The position numbers and the translations under genes are program-made. This document shows positions 8,285-16,242 of a stretch of DNA of 42,691 nucleotides, in pieces. The notes beneath the pieces were generated by a model, which saw nothing but the letters and a program-made list of their open reading frames with translations, was not told the DNA's origin and ran no database searches. Each line of letters opens with the position of its first letter. Positions within the stretch are counted from its first letter, which is position 1. Where the stretch lies: assembly GCA_902556405.1 (NCBI GenBank), contig CACDWF010000015.1:1-42691 (forward strand). Reading direction: 5' to 3'. The DNA is from an uncultured Alphaproteobacteria bacterium (GTDB lineage: Bacteria; Pseudomonadota; Alphaproteobacteria; Rhodobacterales; Rhodobacteraceae).

Positions 8285-9217
8285 ATGGACCTTTCAGAAA
8301 TTAATTTTGCTGTCTTGGTTGCTAGCCTGATCGTGGCTTCAACACCTCTTGTTTTAGCGGCTCTTGGCGAGTTGATTGCTGAAAAAGCTGGTGTCTTGAA
8401 CCTTGGTGTAGAGGGTATGATGATAATAGGTGCGGTTTCCGGATTTATAGTTGGAGTAGAAACTGGGTCTGCCTATGTGGGGATAATAGCAGCAGCAGTT
8501 GCAGGGGCACTACTTTCTCTTCTCTTCTCTTTTATTATTTTGATAATGCAAGCCAATCAAGTGGCGTCGGGCCTAGCCTTAACTATCTTTGGTCTGGGAA
8601 TAGCAGCTCTCATGGGTCACCCATACACTGGTATAAAATCACCACAAATTTCAACGATTTCAATTCCTATTCTTAATGAAATCCCGATACTCGGAACAAT
8701 GTTTTTCCAGCATGATTTGGTTGTTTATCTGTCGCTAATTTCTGTGTTAACGGTCTGGTATTTTTTAACGCGTACGAGAGCGGGACTTATTCTTAGATCA
8801 GTAGGAGAAGATCATAATGTAGCCCATTCATTAGGTTACAGAGTGAAAACTATAAGGTTTTTGGCTATTACTTTCGGTGGAGCTATGGCTGGTGTGGGAG
8901 GAGGATATTTATCACTTGTTAGAGTTCCTCAATGGACAGAGGGAATGACAGCTGGTGCGGGCTGGATTGCACTTGCTCTTGTCGTCTTTTCAGGTTGGAG
9001 ACCTTTTAGATTACTTGTAGGTGCCTATATTTTTGGTGGTATAACAATTCTTCAGCTAAACTTACAAGCAATTGGGGTGAATATAAACATTGCTGTATTA
9101 TCAATGGCTCCATATCTTGCAACAATATTGGCTTTAGTGGTAATATCGATGAGTCGATTCCGTGGGAACAGGGGAGCTCCGGGATGTCTAGGTACATCGT
9201 TTGTGAAAACAACTTAA
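8285..9217 (+). CDS. BMP-type ABC transporter permease 2
   Basis: Second membrane subunit (YufQ/NupC-like), 310 residues and strongly hydrophobic. It has the E-K-A-G-V-L-N-L-G-V-E-G-M-M motif characteristic of this partner permease and an LGYRV-TIRFLAI-FGGAMAGVGGGYLS stretch in the second half. The ATG follows the previous stop with no gap (TAAATG), so translation is coupled. The solute-binding protein gene begins 24 nt downstream. Confidence 0.93.
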   Translation: MDLSEINFAVLVASLIVASTPLVLAALGELIAEKAGVLNLGVEGMMIIGAVSGFIVGVETGSAYVGIIAAAVAGALLSLLFSFIILIMQANQVASGLALTIFGLGIAALMGHPYTGIKSPQISTISIPILNEIPILGTMFFQHDLVVYLSLISVLTVWYFLTRTRAGLILRSVGEDHNVAHSLGYRVKTIRFLAITFGGAMAGVGGGYLSLVRVPQWTEGMTAGAGWIALALVVFSGWRPFRLLVGAYIFGGITILQLNLQAIGVNINIAVLSMAPYLATILALVVISMSRFRGNRGAPGCLGTSFVKTT

Positions 9218-9241
9218 ATCTAATACAGAAATGGAGATAAA

Positions 9242-10324
9242 ATGAAAAAAGTAATTAAATTTTTATCGGCATCTTTTTTATTTGCAGTGATGGCTTTGAA
9301 CGCAAACCTTGCTATTTCAGCGGATTATAAAGTTGGCTTTATATATATTGGTCCTCCAGGTGATCATGGATGGAACTATCAGCATGATGTAGGAAGAAAA
9401 GCTGTTGATGAGGCTTTTGGCGGAAAAGTTGAGACAGTCTTTCAAGAGAATGTTCCGGAGAGTGCAGATGCTGAAAGGGTCATGACCCAAATGGCATTAG
9501 CTGGTGCGGACATGATTTTTGCTACTTCATTTGGTTACATGGATCCAGTAATCAACGTTGCTAAGAAATTTCCGAAAGTAAAATTTGAGCACGCTACCGG
9601 GTATAAGACAGCAGATAATGTCTCTACATATAGTGCAAGGTTTTATGAAGGTAGGTCGGTGGTAGGCCATATTGCCGGAAAGATGACAAAGTCAAATACA
9701 ATTGGTTATGTCGCGTCATTTCCAATTCCGGAAGTGGTTCGGGGTATTAACTCAGCATACTTAGCTGCAAAGAAAGCCAATCCTAATGTTGAATTCAAGG
9801 TTATTTGGATTTTTACTTGGTATGATCCAGCTAAAGAAGCTGATGCTGCCAAAACCTTAATCTCTCAAGGAGCTGACGTGATACTACAGCATGTTGACAG
9901 TTCTGCGATTATGACCGTTGCCGAAGAGGCCGGAGTTTATGCTTTTGGTCAAGCCTCTGATATGAGTGCTTTTGGTCCTAACGCCCATTTAACCGCTATA
10001 ATCAACGGTTGGGCACCATATTATGTAGAAAAGGTAAAGCAGGGTATGGCTGGCACTTGGAAAGGTGGAGAGCAAACTTTTGATGGAATTGGAGCCGGTA
10101 TGGTTATTATCGGAGAGTTAAATGATAAGATTCCTGCTAGTGTCAAGAAGGAGGCGATGGCAATCAGAGATGGGATTGCTTCGGGAACGCTTCATTCATT
10201 CACAGGTCCAATCAATAAGCAAGACGGTTCGCCTTGGCTTAAGGCTGGTGAGACAGCTGATATTGGAACACTCCTTGGAATGAACTTCTATGTTGAGGGA
10301 ATTGAAGGCGATATTCCAAAATAA
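9242..10324 (+). CDS. BMP family periplasmic substrate-binding protein
   Basis: Solute receptor of the importer, 360 residues. The N-terminus is a clear Sec signal (MKK, a hydrophobic stretch, then a likely cut after A-I-S-A before DYKVGF). It has no lipobox cysteine, so the protein should be free in the periplasm rather than a lipoprotein like many Gram-positive homologues. The GPPGDHGWN motif near the mature N-terminus is typical of BMP/PnrA proteins that bind purine nucleosides or bases. An AATGGAGATAAA leader supplies the Shine-Dalgarno. Placement before guaD and the ureide genes argues for a purine ligand. The gene ends at a strong terminator. Confidence 0.93.
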   Translation: MKKVIKFLSASFLFAVMALNANLAISADYKVGFIYIGPPGDHGWNYQHDVGRKAVDEAFGGKVETVFQENVPESADAERVMTQMALAGADMIFATSFGYMDPVINVAKKFPKVKFEHATGYKTADNVSTYSARFYEGRSVVGHIAGKMTKSNTIGYVASFPIPEVVRGINSAYLAAKKANPNVEFKVIWIFTWYDPAKEADAAKTLISQGADVILQHVDSSAIMTVAEEAGVYAFGQASDMSAFGPNAHLTAIINGWAPYYVEKVKQGMAGTWKGGEQTFDGIGAGMVIIGELNDKIPASVKKEAMAIRDGIASGTLHSFTGPINKQDGSPWLKAGETADIGTLLGMNFYVEGIEGDIPK

Positions 10325-10341
10325 TCTATCCTACAGAAAAT

Positions 10342-10371
10342 AAAAAAGGCCCTAAAAAGGGCCTTTTTTTT
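10342..10371 (+). terminator. Intrinsic terminator after the importer operon
   Basis: GGCCC (10348-10352) pairs with GGGCC (10359-10363) around a 6-nt loop, extended by an A6/T6 stem and ending in eight T residues. It closes the ABC importer transcript; some read-through into guanine deaminase just downstream is possible. Confidence 0.9.
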
Positions 10372-10386
10372 GGAGACTAATAAAAA

Positions 10387-11673
10387 ATGAAAATATTTAA
10401 AGGAAGAATTTTTTCGTTTTTAAGGAAACCAGAAGATATTAATGATACTGGTAGTTACGTCTATTTAGAGAAAGGAGGGGTAGCATTTGACAATAAGGGA
10501 ATTATTATTGAAGTCGACGAATATTCCAAACTTAGTAAGAAATACGAGAATATTGAAACAATAGATTTTGGATCTAAAATAATCTTTCCAGGGTTTATAG
10601 ATCTACACAATCATTTCCCCCAAACACAGGTAATCGCATCATATGGAACCAAATTACTTGAATGGCTGAATAAATATACTTTCCCAAATGAAAGCTTATT
10701 TGTTGATGATAAGCATTGTGAAAGAGAGTCAAAAATATTTTTAGATTTATTAAATGATAACGGCATTACGACTTCCGTTTCATTTGGATCAGTGCATCCT
10801 AATTCAGTCGACTATCTATTTCAGGAAGCGCATAGAAGACACATGTGTGTTATTGCTGGTAACGTGTTGATGGATAGGAATGCACCAGATAAAGTTTTAG
10901 AGAAAGCGGATAAAAGCTATTTAAGTAGTACAGAGATAATTAGTAAGTGGCATAATGTCAGCCGTTGCAAATATGCTATAACACCTAGATTTGCAATAAC
11001 CTCCACTCCAGAGTTGATGGAAGTTTCGCAAACCTTGTGCGCTGAAAATAAATCATGTTATGTGCAAACACATCTTTCTGAAAATATAGATGAAATTAAA
11101 ACAACGCTGGAATTATTTCCAGATCAAAAAGATTACTTATCTATTTATGACAAATATAAGTTGCTCTCGAACAAAACATTATTAGCTCATTCTATACACT
11201 TGGAAATGAACGAGATTGATAGAATGAAAGAAACAAATTCTATTGCTGTCCATTGCCCAACATCAAACCTGTTTCTCGGGAGTGGCCTATTTAAATTTAA
11301 AGATTTAGAAGAAAAAGGAGTAAGAACTGCAATAGCAACAGATGTAGGAGGTGGTACATCCTTTTCAATGTTAAGAACGCTTGACGAAGCTTATAAAATT
11401 CAGCAATTAAAAAACTATAGCCTTAACCCATTAGCTTCATTCTTTTGGTCAACTATGGGTAATGCAGAGTGTCTAGGACTTCAGCACCAAATCGGAACAA
11501 TCAAGACTGGAAACTACGCTGACTTAATAGTTATAAACAGTAAATGTACTCCTTTAATGAGACATAGAATGGAAAAATGTAAAACAATTGAAGAAGAACT
11601 CTTCATTCTTCAGACCTTGGGAGATGACCGAGCGATAGAATCAGTATTTATTGCCGGAAAAAAAATTAAATAA
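10387..11673 (+). CDS. guaD: Guanine deaminase
   Basis: Zinc-dependent amidohydrolase that deaminates guanine to xanthine and ammonia, feeding guanine into the pathway encoded around it. The 428 residues match GuaD length. The metal motif H74-N-H76 lies in P-G-F-I-D-L-H-N-H-F-P-Q-T. The following Q-V-I-A-S-Y-G-T-K-L-L-E-W-L segment is specific to guanine deaminases, and later metal or active-site motifs include QTHLSEN, LAHSIHL, HCPTSN and the ATDVGGGTS aspartate. A GGAG Shine-Dalgarno sits 11 nt upstream. It faces uraD tail to tail with a 2-nt gap. Confidence 0.93.
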   Translation: MKIFKGRIFSFLRKPEDINDTGSYVYLEKGGVAFDNKGIIIEVDEYSKLSKKYENIETIDFGSKIIFPGFIDLHNHFPQTQVIASYGTKLLEWLNKYTFPNESLFVDDKHCERESKIFLDLLNDNGITTSVSFGSVHPNSVDYLFQEAHRRHMCVIAGNVLMDRNAPDKVLEKADKSYLSSTEIISKWHNVSRCKYAITPRFAITSTPELMEVSQTLCAENKSCYVQTHLSENIDEIKTTLELFPDQKDYLSIYDKYKLLSNKTLLAHSIHLEMNEIDRMKETNSIAVHCPTSNLFLGSGLFKFKDLEEKGVRTAIATDVGGGTSFSMLRTLDEAYKIQQLKNYSLNPLASFFWSTMGNAECLGLQHQIGTIKTGNYADLIVINSKCTPLMRHRMEKCKTIEEELFILQTLGDDRAIESVFIAGKKIK

Positions 11674-11675
11674 CC

Positions 11676-12158
11676 TTACAGCAGATTTTTCAGCCTTATT
11701 TCTGCAATTTTGTGTATCTCATCGATAGCTTTATTGAACTCTTTTTTAAAACTATTTTTCAGTCTCACTTGAATGTTTCTAAAGACTTCTTCTTTATTAA
11801 GTCCTGATACAGCAATAATAAAAGGAAATTTGAACCTATCCATATAGTCTTTATTTAAACTACTCAATAGATTATATTCATTGCCAGAAAGACTATCTAG
11901 ACCAGCTCGGTTTTGCTCTTTCTTTGAATGGGCTGTTAGGTTGTTCCGGTGTCCCTTCTTAACACCTAATTCTGGGTGTTCTAAAATAAGGTTAATCTTG
12001 GATTCATGATCCATCTTGTTTACATAATCCTTCATTAAGCTCAGTATTTCCAAGGGTGACAAAGTATCTAAACGGTGAGATTCGTATATTGCAAGCGCTA
12101 TATGAGGTGAATTTTCATACAAGCTGCCATAATGCTTAATGAATTTTTCTTGCTCCAA
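11676..12158 (-). CDS. uraD: OHCU decarboxylase UraD
   Basis: Converts 2-oxo-4-hydroxy-4-carboxy-5-ureidoimidazoline (OHCU) to S-allantoin, the last step of urate to allantoin. The 160 residues match the family, with Y-G-S-L-Y-E-N-S-P-H-I-A at 10-21, the LEHPELG motif, LTAHSKKEQNRAGLD, and the FKFPFIIAVSG core followed by an RLKN-EF-KA helix. The start is TTG; no in-frame ATG occurs before residue 42, and AAAGG lies upstream. It is divergent from uraH, which encodes the preceding enzyme, so one intergenic region probably drives both. Confidence 0.92.
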   Translation of the reverse strand: MEQEKFIKHYGSLYENSPHIALAIYESHRLDTLSPLEILSLMKDYVNKMDHESKINLILEHPELGVKKGHRNNLTAHSKKEQNRAGLDSLSGNEYNLLSSLNKDYMDRFKFPFIIAVSGLNKEEVFRNIQVRLKNSFKKEFNKAIDEIHKIAEIRLKNLL

Positions 12159-12206
12159 AATTTGCCTTTTCTTTGGTTGTTTTTTATCTCGTTATAGTTA
12201 CCATGT

Positions 12207-12222
12207 AAAAAAAAAAAAAAAA
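12207..12222. repeat. Run of 16 adenines between uraD and uraH
   Basis: An uninterrupted A16 tract lies in the 77-bp divergent gap, 13 nt before the uraH ATG and about where its 5' leader or Shine-Dalgarno should be. No other Shine-Dalgarno is obvious except AGAG right after the tract. Such tracts are prone to length change and could alter expression, but this is inference. Confidence 0.7.
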
Positions 12223-12235
12223 GAGCTTTTAATAA

Positions 12236-12589
12236 ATGACAGGTCTTACCACACATGTTTTAGATTTAACGCAAGGGAAACCTGCGGATGCACTTGAAAT
12301 TAGTTTTTATACTACGCAGTCAGACAGGAAAGAATTGATTGCTAATTTTGTAACTAATTCTGATGGAAGATTAGATAAGCCAATATTCGACCAGTCTAAC
12401 ATTCGAGAAGGATGGTATGAAATGGTGTTCCATGCTGGAAAATATTTGATGGTAAAACATAAAATGAGAGAAGCCGATTTATTTTTTGATAATATTTCTA
12501 TCTGCTTTCAAATTAATGACCTGAAGCAACACTACCATGTACCTCTGTTACTATCTAAGTTCGGCTACAGTACCTATCGAGGAAGTTAG
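12236..12589 (+). CDS. uraH: 5-hydroxyisourate hydrolase (transthyretin-like)
   Basis: Hydrolyses 5-hydroxyisourate, the product of PuuD, to OHCU, the substrate of UraD. At 117 residues it is a classic cytoplasmic form without a signal peptide. It has both family signatures: N-terminal L-T-T-H-V-L-D-L-T-Q-G-K-P-A, and C-terminal H-Y-H-V-P-L-L-L-S-K-F-G-Y ending in the diagnostic YRGS. The conserved catalytic histidines are present at residue 7 and in the HYHVPL motif. The puuD ATG starts 1 nt after its stop, with puuD's GAGG Shine-Dalgarno inside the uraH 3' end, so the two are coupled. Confidence 0.94.
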   Translation: MTGLTTHVLDLTQGKPADALEISFYTTQSDRKELIANFVTNSDGRLDKPIFDQSNIREGWYEMVFHAGKYLMVKHKMREADLFFDNISICFQINDLKQHYHVPLLLSKFGYSTYRGS

Positions 12590-12590
12590 C

Positions 12591-13826
12591 ATGGATTTTG
12601 ATTATCTTGAGTGGATAGAATTTATGGTTCGATGGTTCCATGTAATTGCTGGAATTGCATGGATAGGATCTAGCTTTTATTTTATTGCGCTCGACCTAAG
12701 TCTTAGAAAATCGCCCTCATTGCCTAAAGAGGCACATGGAGAGGCTTGGCAAGTTCATGGAGGTGGTTTTTATAATTTGGTAAAATATCTCGTGGCTCCA
12801 AATCATCTACCCGATCACTTAACTTGGTTTAAGTGGGAGGCTTATGCTACATGGATTACCGGTGCAGCGCTATTCATACTCGTCTACTATCTTGGTGCTG
12901 AACTATATCTAATTGACTATGAAAAAATAGAATTGTCCAAAACTGCTGCTGTTTTGATATCAATAATCGGTGTTATATTTGGATGGGTGATATATGATCA
13001 AATATGCAGAGTACTGGTTGGAAAATCTAATTTAGTATTATCAATTGTCCTTCTAATATTTTTTGCATTTTTGTCTTGGGCATCCTATTCAATACTAAGT
13101 TCGAGAGGGGCTTTTATGCAGATGGGAGTAACTCTGGGTACGATAATGGTAGCAAATGTTCTTATGGTAATTATTCCAGGTCAGAAAAAAGTTGTAGCAC
13201 AATTAATCGCCAAAAAGACACCCAGCCCTGAATTTGGAATACGTGCAAAACAAAGATCTCTTCATAATAATTATTTGACTCTTCCTGTAATCTTCATAAT
13301 GATTGGCAATCATTATCCTACCGCCTATGCTACCTCTTACTCTTGGGTAATAATTGTATTAACCATTATTATAGGAGGCCTTGTTAGACATTTTTTTAAT
13401 GAAAGACACGCTGGTAATAGGACGCCATATTGGGTTGCCATTCCAATTGTAATCCTATCATGGGGTTCTCTTATGTTGTCTGAAGTTGATGAACCGAGGT
13501 TGGATCAACTATCGCTAGAAAAACTAAGCCTTATCGAAGGCTCATTTTCAAAAGAATTCAAAGATAATATAATGGAGGTGACGTCGTATAAATGTTCCAC
13601 TTGCCACGTTATGGAGCCATCTTGGGAAGGAATGAGAAAACCTCCTAAAGGAATTTATTTAAGCGAATTCAGTCACTTGATTAATAACTATGAAACTATT
13701 TATAAGCAGGTTGCAGCATCAAGGGCGATGCCACCTGGCAATATTACTTTTTTAGAAGACGAAGAGCGATTATTATACGCAAATCTTTTTCACAAGATCG
13801 AGGAAATATTAAGAGAAGAGAATTGA
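12591..13826 (+). CDS. puuD: Membrane urate oxidase PuuD with cytochrome c domain
   Basis: Integral-membrane urate hydroxylase, unrelated to uricase, that oxidises urate to 5-hydroxyisourate and passes electrons to its fused cytochrome c rather than making H2O2. The 411-residue product has about eight membrane segments in the first 300 residues, with histidine-bearing motifs such as R-W-F-H-V-I-A-G-I-A-W-I-G near the N-terminus. The heme-binding C335-S-T-C-H339 follows, and a later MPP is a candidate axial ligand. A start at 12537 is rejected because the ATG at 12591 has a GAGG Shine-Dalgarno. It overlaps puuE by 4 nt. Confidence 0.92.
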   Translation: MDFDYLEWIEFMVRWFHVIAGIAWIGSSFYFIALDLSLRKSPSLPKEAHGEAWQVHGGGFYNLVKYLVAPNHLPDHLTWFKWEAYATWITGAALFILVYYLGAELYLIDYEKIELSKTAAVLISIIGVIFGWVIYDQICRVLVGKSNLVLSIVLLIFFAFLSWASYSILSSRGAFMQMGVTLGTIMVANVLMVIIPGQKKVVAQLIAKKTPSPEFGIRAKQRSLHNNYLTLPVIFIMIGNHYPTAYATSYSWVIIVLTIIIGGLVRHFFNERHAGNRTPYWVAIPIVILSWGSLMLSEVDEPRLDQLSLEKLSLIEGSFSKEFKDNIMEVTSYKCSTCHVMEPSWEGMRKPPKGIYLSEFSHLINNYETIYKQVAASRAMPPGNITFLEDEERLLYANLFHKIEEILREEN

Positions 13827-14740
13827 ACAACACGGAAACAAAACTTAGAGATCTAGAAGGTTACCATGGCGAAATTCCCCACTTTAGCTGGCCTGGGGGT
13901 AGAAAGTTGGCGGTTCAATTCGTTTTGAATTTAGAAGAAGGTGGTGAAAATTCAATTATCTATGGAGATAAGCATTCTGAGACCTTCCTTTCAGAGATCA
14001 TAGGTGCTGAGCCATTTTTTGGTCAACGACATATGTCGATGGAAAGTTTGTATGAATATGGTACTAGAGCTGGTGTTTGGCGAATTTTAAAACTCTTCAG
14101 AGAAAGACAAATCCCAATAACAATTTTCGCTGTAGCACAAGCTTTGGAAGAAAATCCAAGAATTGTAGATCAAATTTTAAAAGATAATCATGAGATTTGT
14201 TCCCATGGACTAAGATGGATAAATTACAAAGATGTGCCCAGAGCCACTGAAAAAGAGCACATGCAAAAAGCAATAGAGATTCAAAAAAGAATTTGTGGAG
14301 AAAGACCTATGGGTTGGTACACAGGTCGTACCTCAGAGAATACAAGAGATTTGGTTTGTGAAGAAGGAGGCTTTCTTTATGACTCAGATGACTACAGTGA
14401 TGACTTACCATTTTGGTCTAAAATGACAAAAAAACCGCACTTAATTATACCCTACACTCTTGATACTAATGACATGAGATTTCTAACCCCGCAAGGATTT
14501 CATAATGGCGAGCATTTTTTTAATTATCTTAAGGATAGTTTTGATTGTCTTTATGAAGAAAGGCATGAAGGTTCTAAGATTATGAACATTGGACTTCATT
14601 GCCGTATAATTGGAAAACCGGGAAGGTTCCCGGCACTAAAAAAGTTTGTTGATTACACTCAGTCATTCAGCGATGTCTGGTTTACAACTAGAATAGAAAT
14701 TGCGAGGCATTGGAGAAAGGTACTACGACATGAAAAATGA
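13823..14740 (+). CDS. puuE: Allantoinase PuuE (polysaccharide-deacetylase fold)
   Basis: Hydrolyses allantoin to allantoate. This is the PuuE type, a NodB/polysaccharide-deacetylase fold unrelated to amidohydrolase allantoinases. At 305 residues it matches the family, with N-L-E-E-G-G-E near residue 35, YEYGTRAGVWRILKLF around 72, HEICSHGLRW in the middle, and GWYTGRTSENTR plus LYDSDDYSDDLPFW after it. It starts at TTG within ATTGA, overlapping the puuD stop by 4 nt, so it is translationally coupled. Its own 3' end overlaps the allantoicase start by 11 nt. Confidence 0.93.
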   Translation: MNNTETKLRDLEGYHGEIPHFSWPGGRKLAVQFVLNLEEGGENSIIYGDKHSETFLSEIIGAEPFFGQRHMSMESLYEYGTRAGVWRILKLFRERQIPITIFAVAQALEENPRIVDQILKDNHEICSHGLRWINYKDVPRATEKEHMQKAIEIQKRICGERPMGWYTGRTSENTRDLVCEEGGFLYDSDDYSDDLPFWSKMTKKPHLIIPYTLDTNDMRFLTPQGFHNGEHFFNYLKDSFDCLYEERHEGSKIMNIGLHCRIIGKPGRFPALKKFVDYTQSFSDVWFTTRIEIARHWRKVLRHEK

Positions 14741-15725
14741 AGACAAACTAATAATGTCAAAAAAGGTTAACTTGGCATCACCGAAAGCAGGGGCAAAAAT
14801 CATTGATGTGTCTGATGACTTTTTTGCAAAATGTGATCGAATGTTAAATGACACTGATCCCATTTTCATTGATGATAAATATGATGATCATGGAAAATGG
14901 ATGGATGGTTGGGAAAGCCGTAGAAAAAGAGTAGAGGGAAACGACTGGGCTATTATTGGCTTAGGAGGCAGGTGTTCTATAGAGGATGCAATAATTGATA
15001 CTAGTCACTTTACTGGGAACTATCCGCCAGCCGCCTCGCTGGATTTCTCATCTAACCATAGTTATGAAACAGGATCTTTGGACTGGCATACACTCCTTGA
15101 AAAACAGATTTTGAGAGGAGATCACATAAATGAATTTAAGCTCTTAAAAAATGAACATGTAACCTATGTAAGATTAAATATTTTTCCAGATGGAGGTGTA
15201 GCGCGGCTAAGACTTTTTGGAGATCTTATTCCCTTTTCTCAGGACACGTCCAAAGATTTAGAATTATCTGCTCTAAAAAATGGGGGCAAAATTGTTGGGT
15301 ATAATAATGCACACTATGGCAACGTAAACGCTCTCCTGTCCGAAGGTAGAGGAGATACAATGGGTGACGGGTGGGAGACTCGGCGTAGACGTGTCCCTGG
15401 AAATGATTTTATAATCATTGAGTTAGGAACACCTGGGCTGATTTCGAATGTAGAAATAGATACTTGTCACTTCAAGGGTAATTTTCCAGATAGAGCTTCA
15501 ATTCAAACAATTGATTTAAAAAATGAAAAAGACAAAATAAAAGCATTTGAAGCTTCTAGTAACTGGGAATTTTTTTTAGATGAGAAAAAATGCAAACCAG
15601 ACTTTATTCATAACTTTGGAAAAAATGATTTCTTACATGAAAAAATGGTCTCCCACGTGAGATTAAACATCTATCCTGATGGGGGAGTTTCGAGATTTCG
15701 AATTTTTGGTCAACCAGTAAGCTAA
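14730..15725 (+). CDS. alc: Allantoicase
   Basis: Converts allantoate to ureidoglycolate and urea. The 331-residue protein shows the two-fold internal repeat of allantoicases. The first copy has DGWESRRKRVEGNDW and IDTSHFTGNYPP; the second has DGWETRRRRVPGNDF and IDTCHFKGNFPD. Each ends with VRLNI(F/Y)PDGGV(A/S)R-R-FG. The chosen ATG has GGAG and AGG 9-15 nt upstream and lies inside the puuE 3' end; an ATG at 14754 giving MSKKVNLAS is a reasonable alternative. The ureidoglycolate lyase ATG follows 1 nt after the stop. Confidence 0.93.
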   Translation: MKNEDKLIMSKKVNLASPKAGAKIIDVSDDFFAKCDRMLNDTDPIFIDDKYDDHGKWMDGWESRRKRVEGNDWAIIGLGGRCSIEDAIIDTSHFTGNYPPAASLDFSSNHSYETGSLDWHTLLEKQILRGDHINEFKLLKNEHVTYVRLNIFPDGGVARLRLFGDLIPFSQDTSKDLELSALKNGGKIVGYNNAHYGNVNALLSEGRGDTMGDGWETRRRRVPGNDFIIIELGTPGLISNVEIDTCHFKGNFPDRASIQTIDLKNEKDKIKAFEASSNWEFFLDEKKCKPDFIHNFGKNDFLHEKMVSHVRLNIYPDGGVSRFRIFGQPVS

Positions 15726-15726
15726 A

Positions 15727-16242
15727 ATGCACTTAAATTTAGAAAAGCTGACCGTAAGCCAGAAGTTATTCGAACCTTTTGGTGATGTAATTTCAAAAGG
15801 GATGGAAAATAATAAATTTCTGATAAATCAGGGATATTGTGAGAGGTTTGATGAGGTAGCAACAGTACAAGTACTTGACAGAAAAGCTAATCCAATCATT
15901 TCAATATTTTCTGCTACTCCTAGAAAAAGACCGATAAAAATTGATTATCTGGAGATGCACCCTCTAGCGTCTCAAGCTTTTATGCCAATACAAAAAATAG
16001 ATTGGCAAGTAGTCGTGGCCAATGATAAGGACGGATCCCCAGATCCTTCTTCAATCAAGTATTTCGAAGTGCCAGGTGATGTAGGTATAAATTACAATCC
16101 AAAAGTTTGGCATTTTCCACTGCTCGTTAATACAGCTCAAGATTTTTTGGTTATCGATAGATCATCAGCATTGGATGCAGGCAAAGAAAATTTAAGAGAG
16201 TTTTTTTTTCAACGCAATGGTAATGAGATTTACATAGAGTGA
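15727..16242 (+). CDS. allA: Ureidoglycolate lyase AllA
   Basis: Splits ureidoglycolate into glyoxylate and urea, ending the pathway. The 171 residues fit AllA (DUF/cupin-like fold) with FEPFGDVI near the N-terminus, LINQGYCERFDEV, PIISIFSATPRKRP, the M-H-P-L-A-S-Q-A-F-M-P motif, and V-W-H-F-P-L-L plus DFLVIDR near the C-terminus. The usual E-R-H-P-L reads E-M-H-P-L here. Its 3' end overlaps the end of xdhB on the other strand by 13 bp with no terminator between, so the two transcripts must run into each other. Confidence 0.9.
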   Translation: MHLNLEKLTVSQKLFEPFGDVISKGMENNKFLINQGYCERFDEVATVQVLDRKANPIISIFSATPRKRPIKIDYLEMHPLASQAFMPIQKIDWQVVVANDKDGSPDPSSIKYFEVPGDVGINYNPKVWHFPLLVNTAQDFLVIDRSSALDAGKENLREFFFQRNGNEIYIE

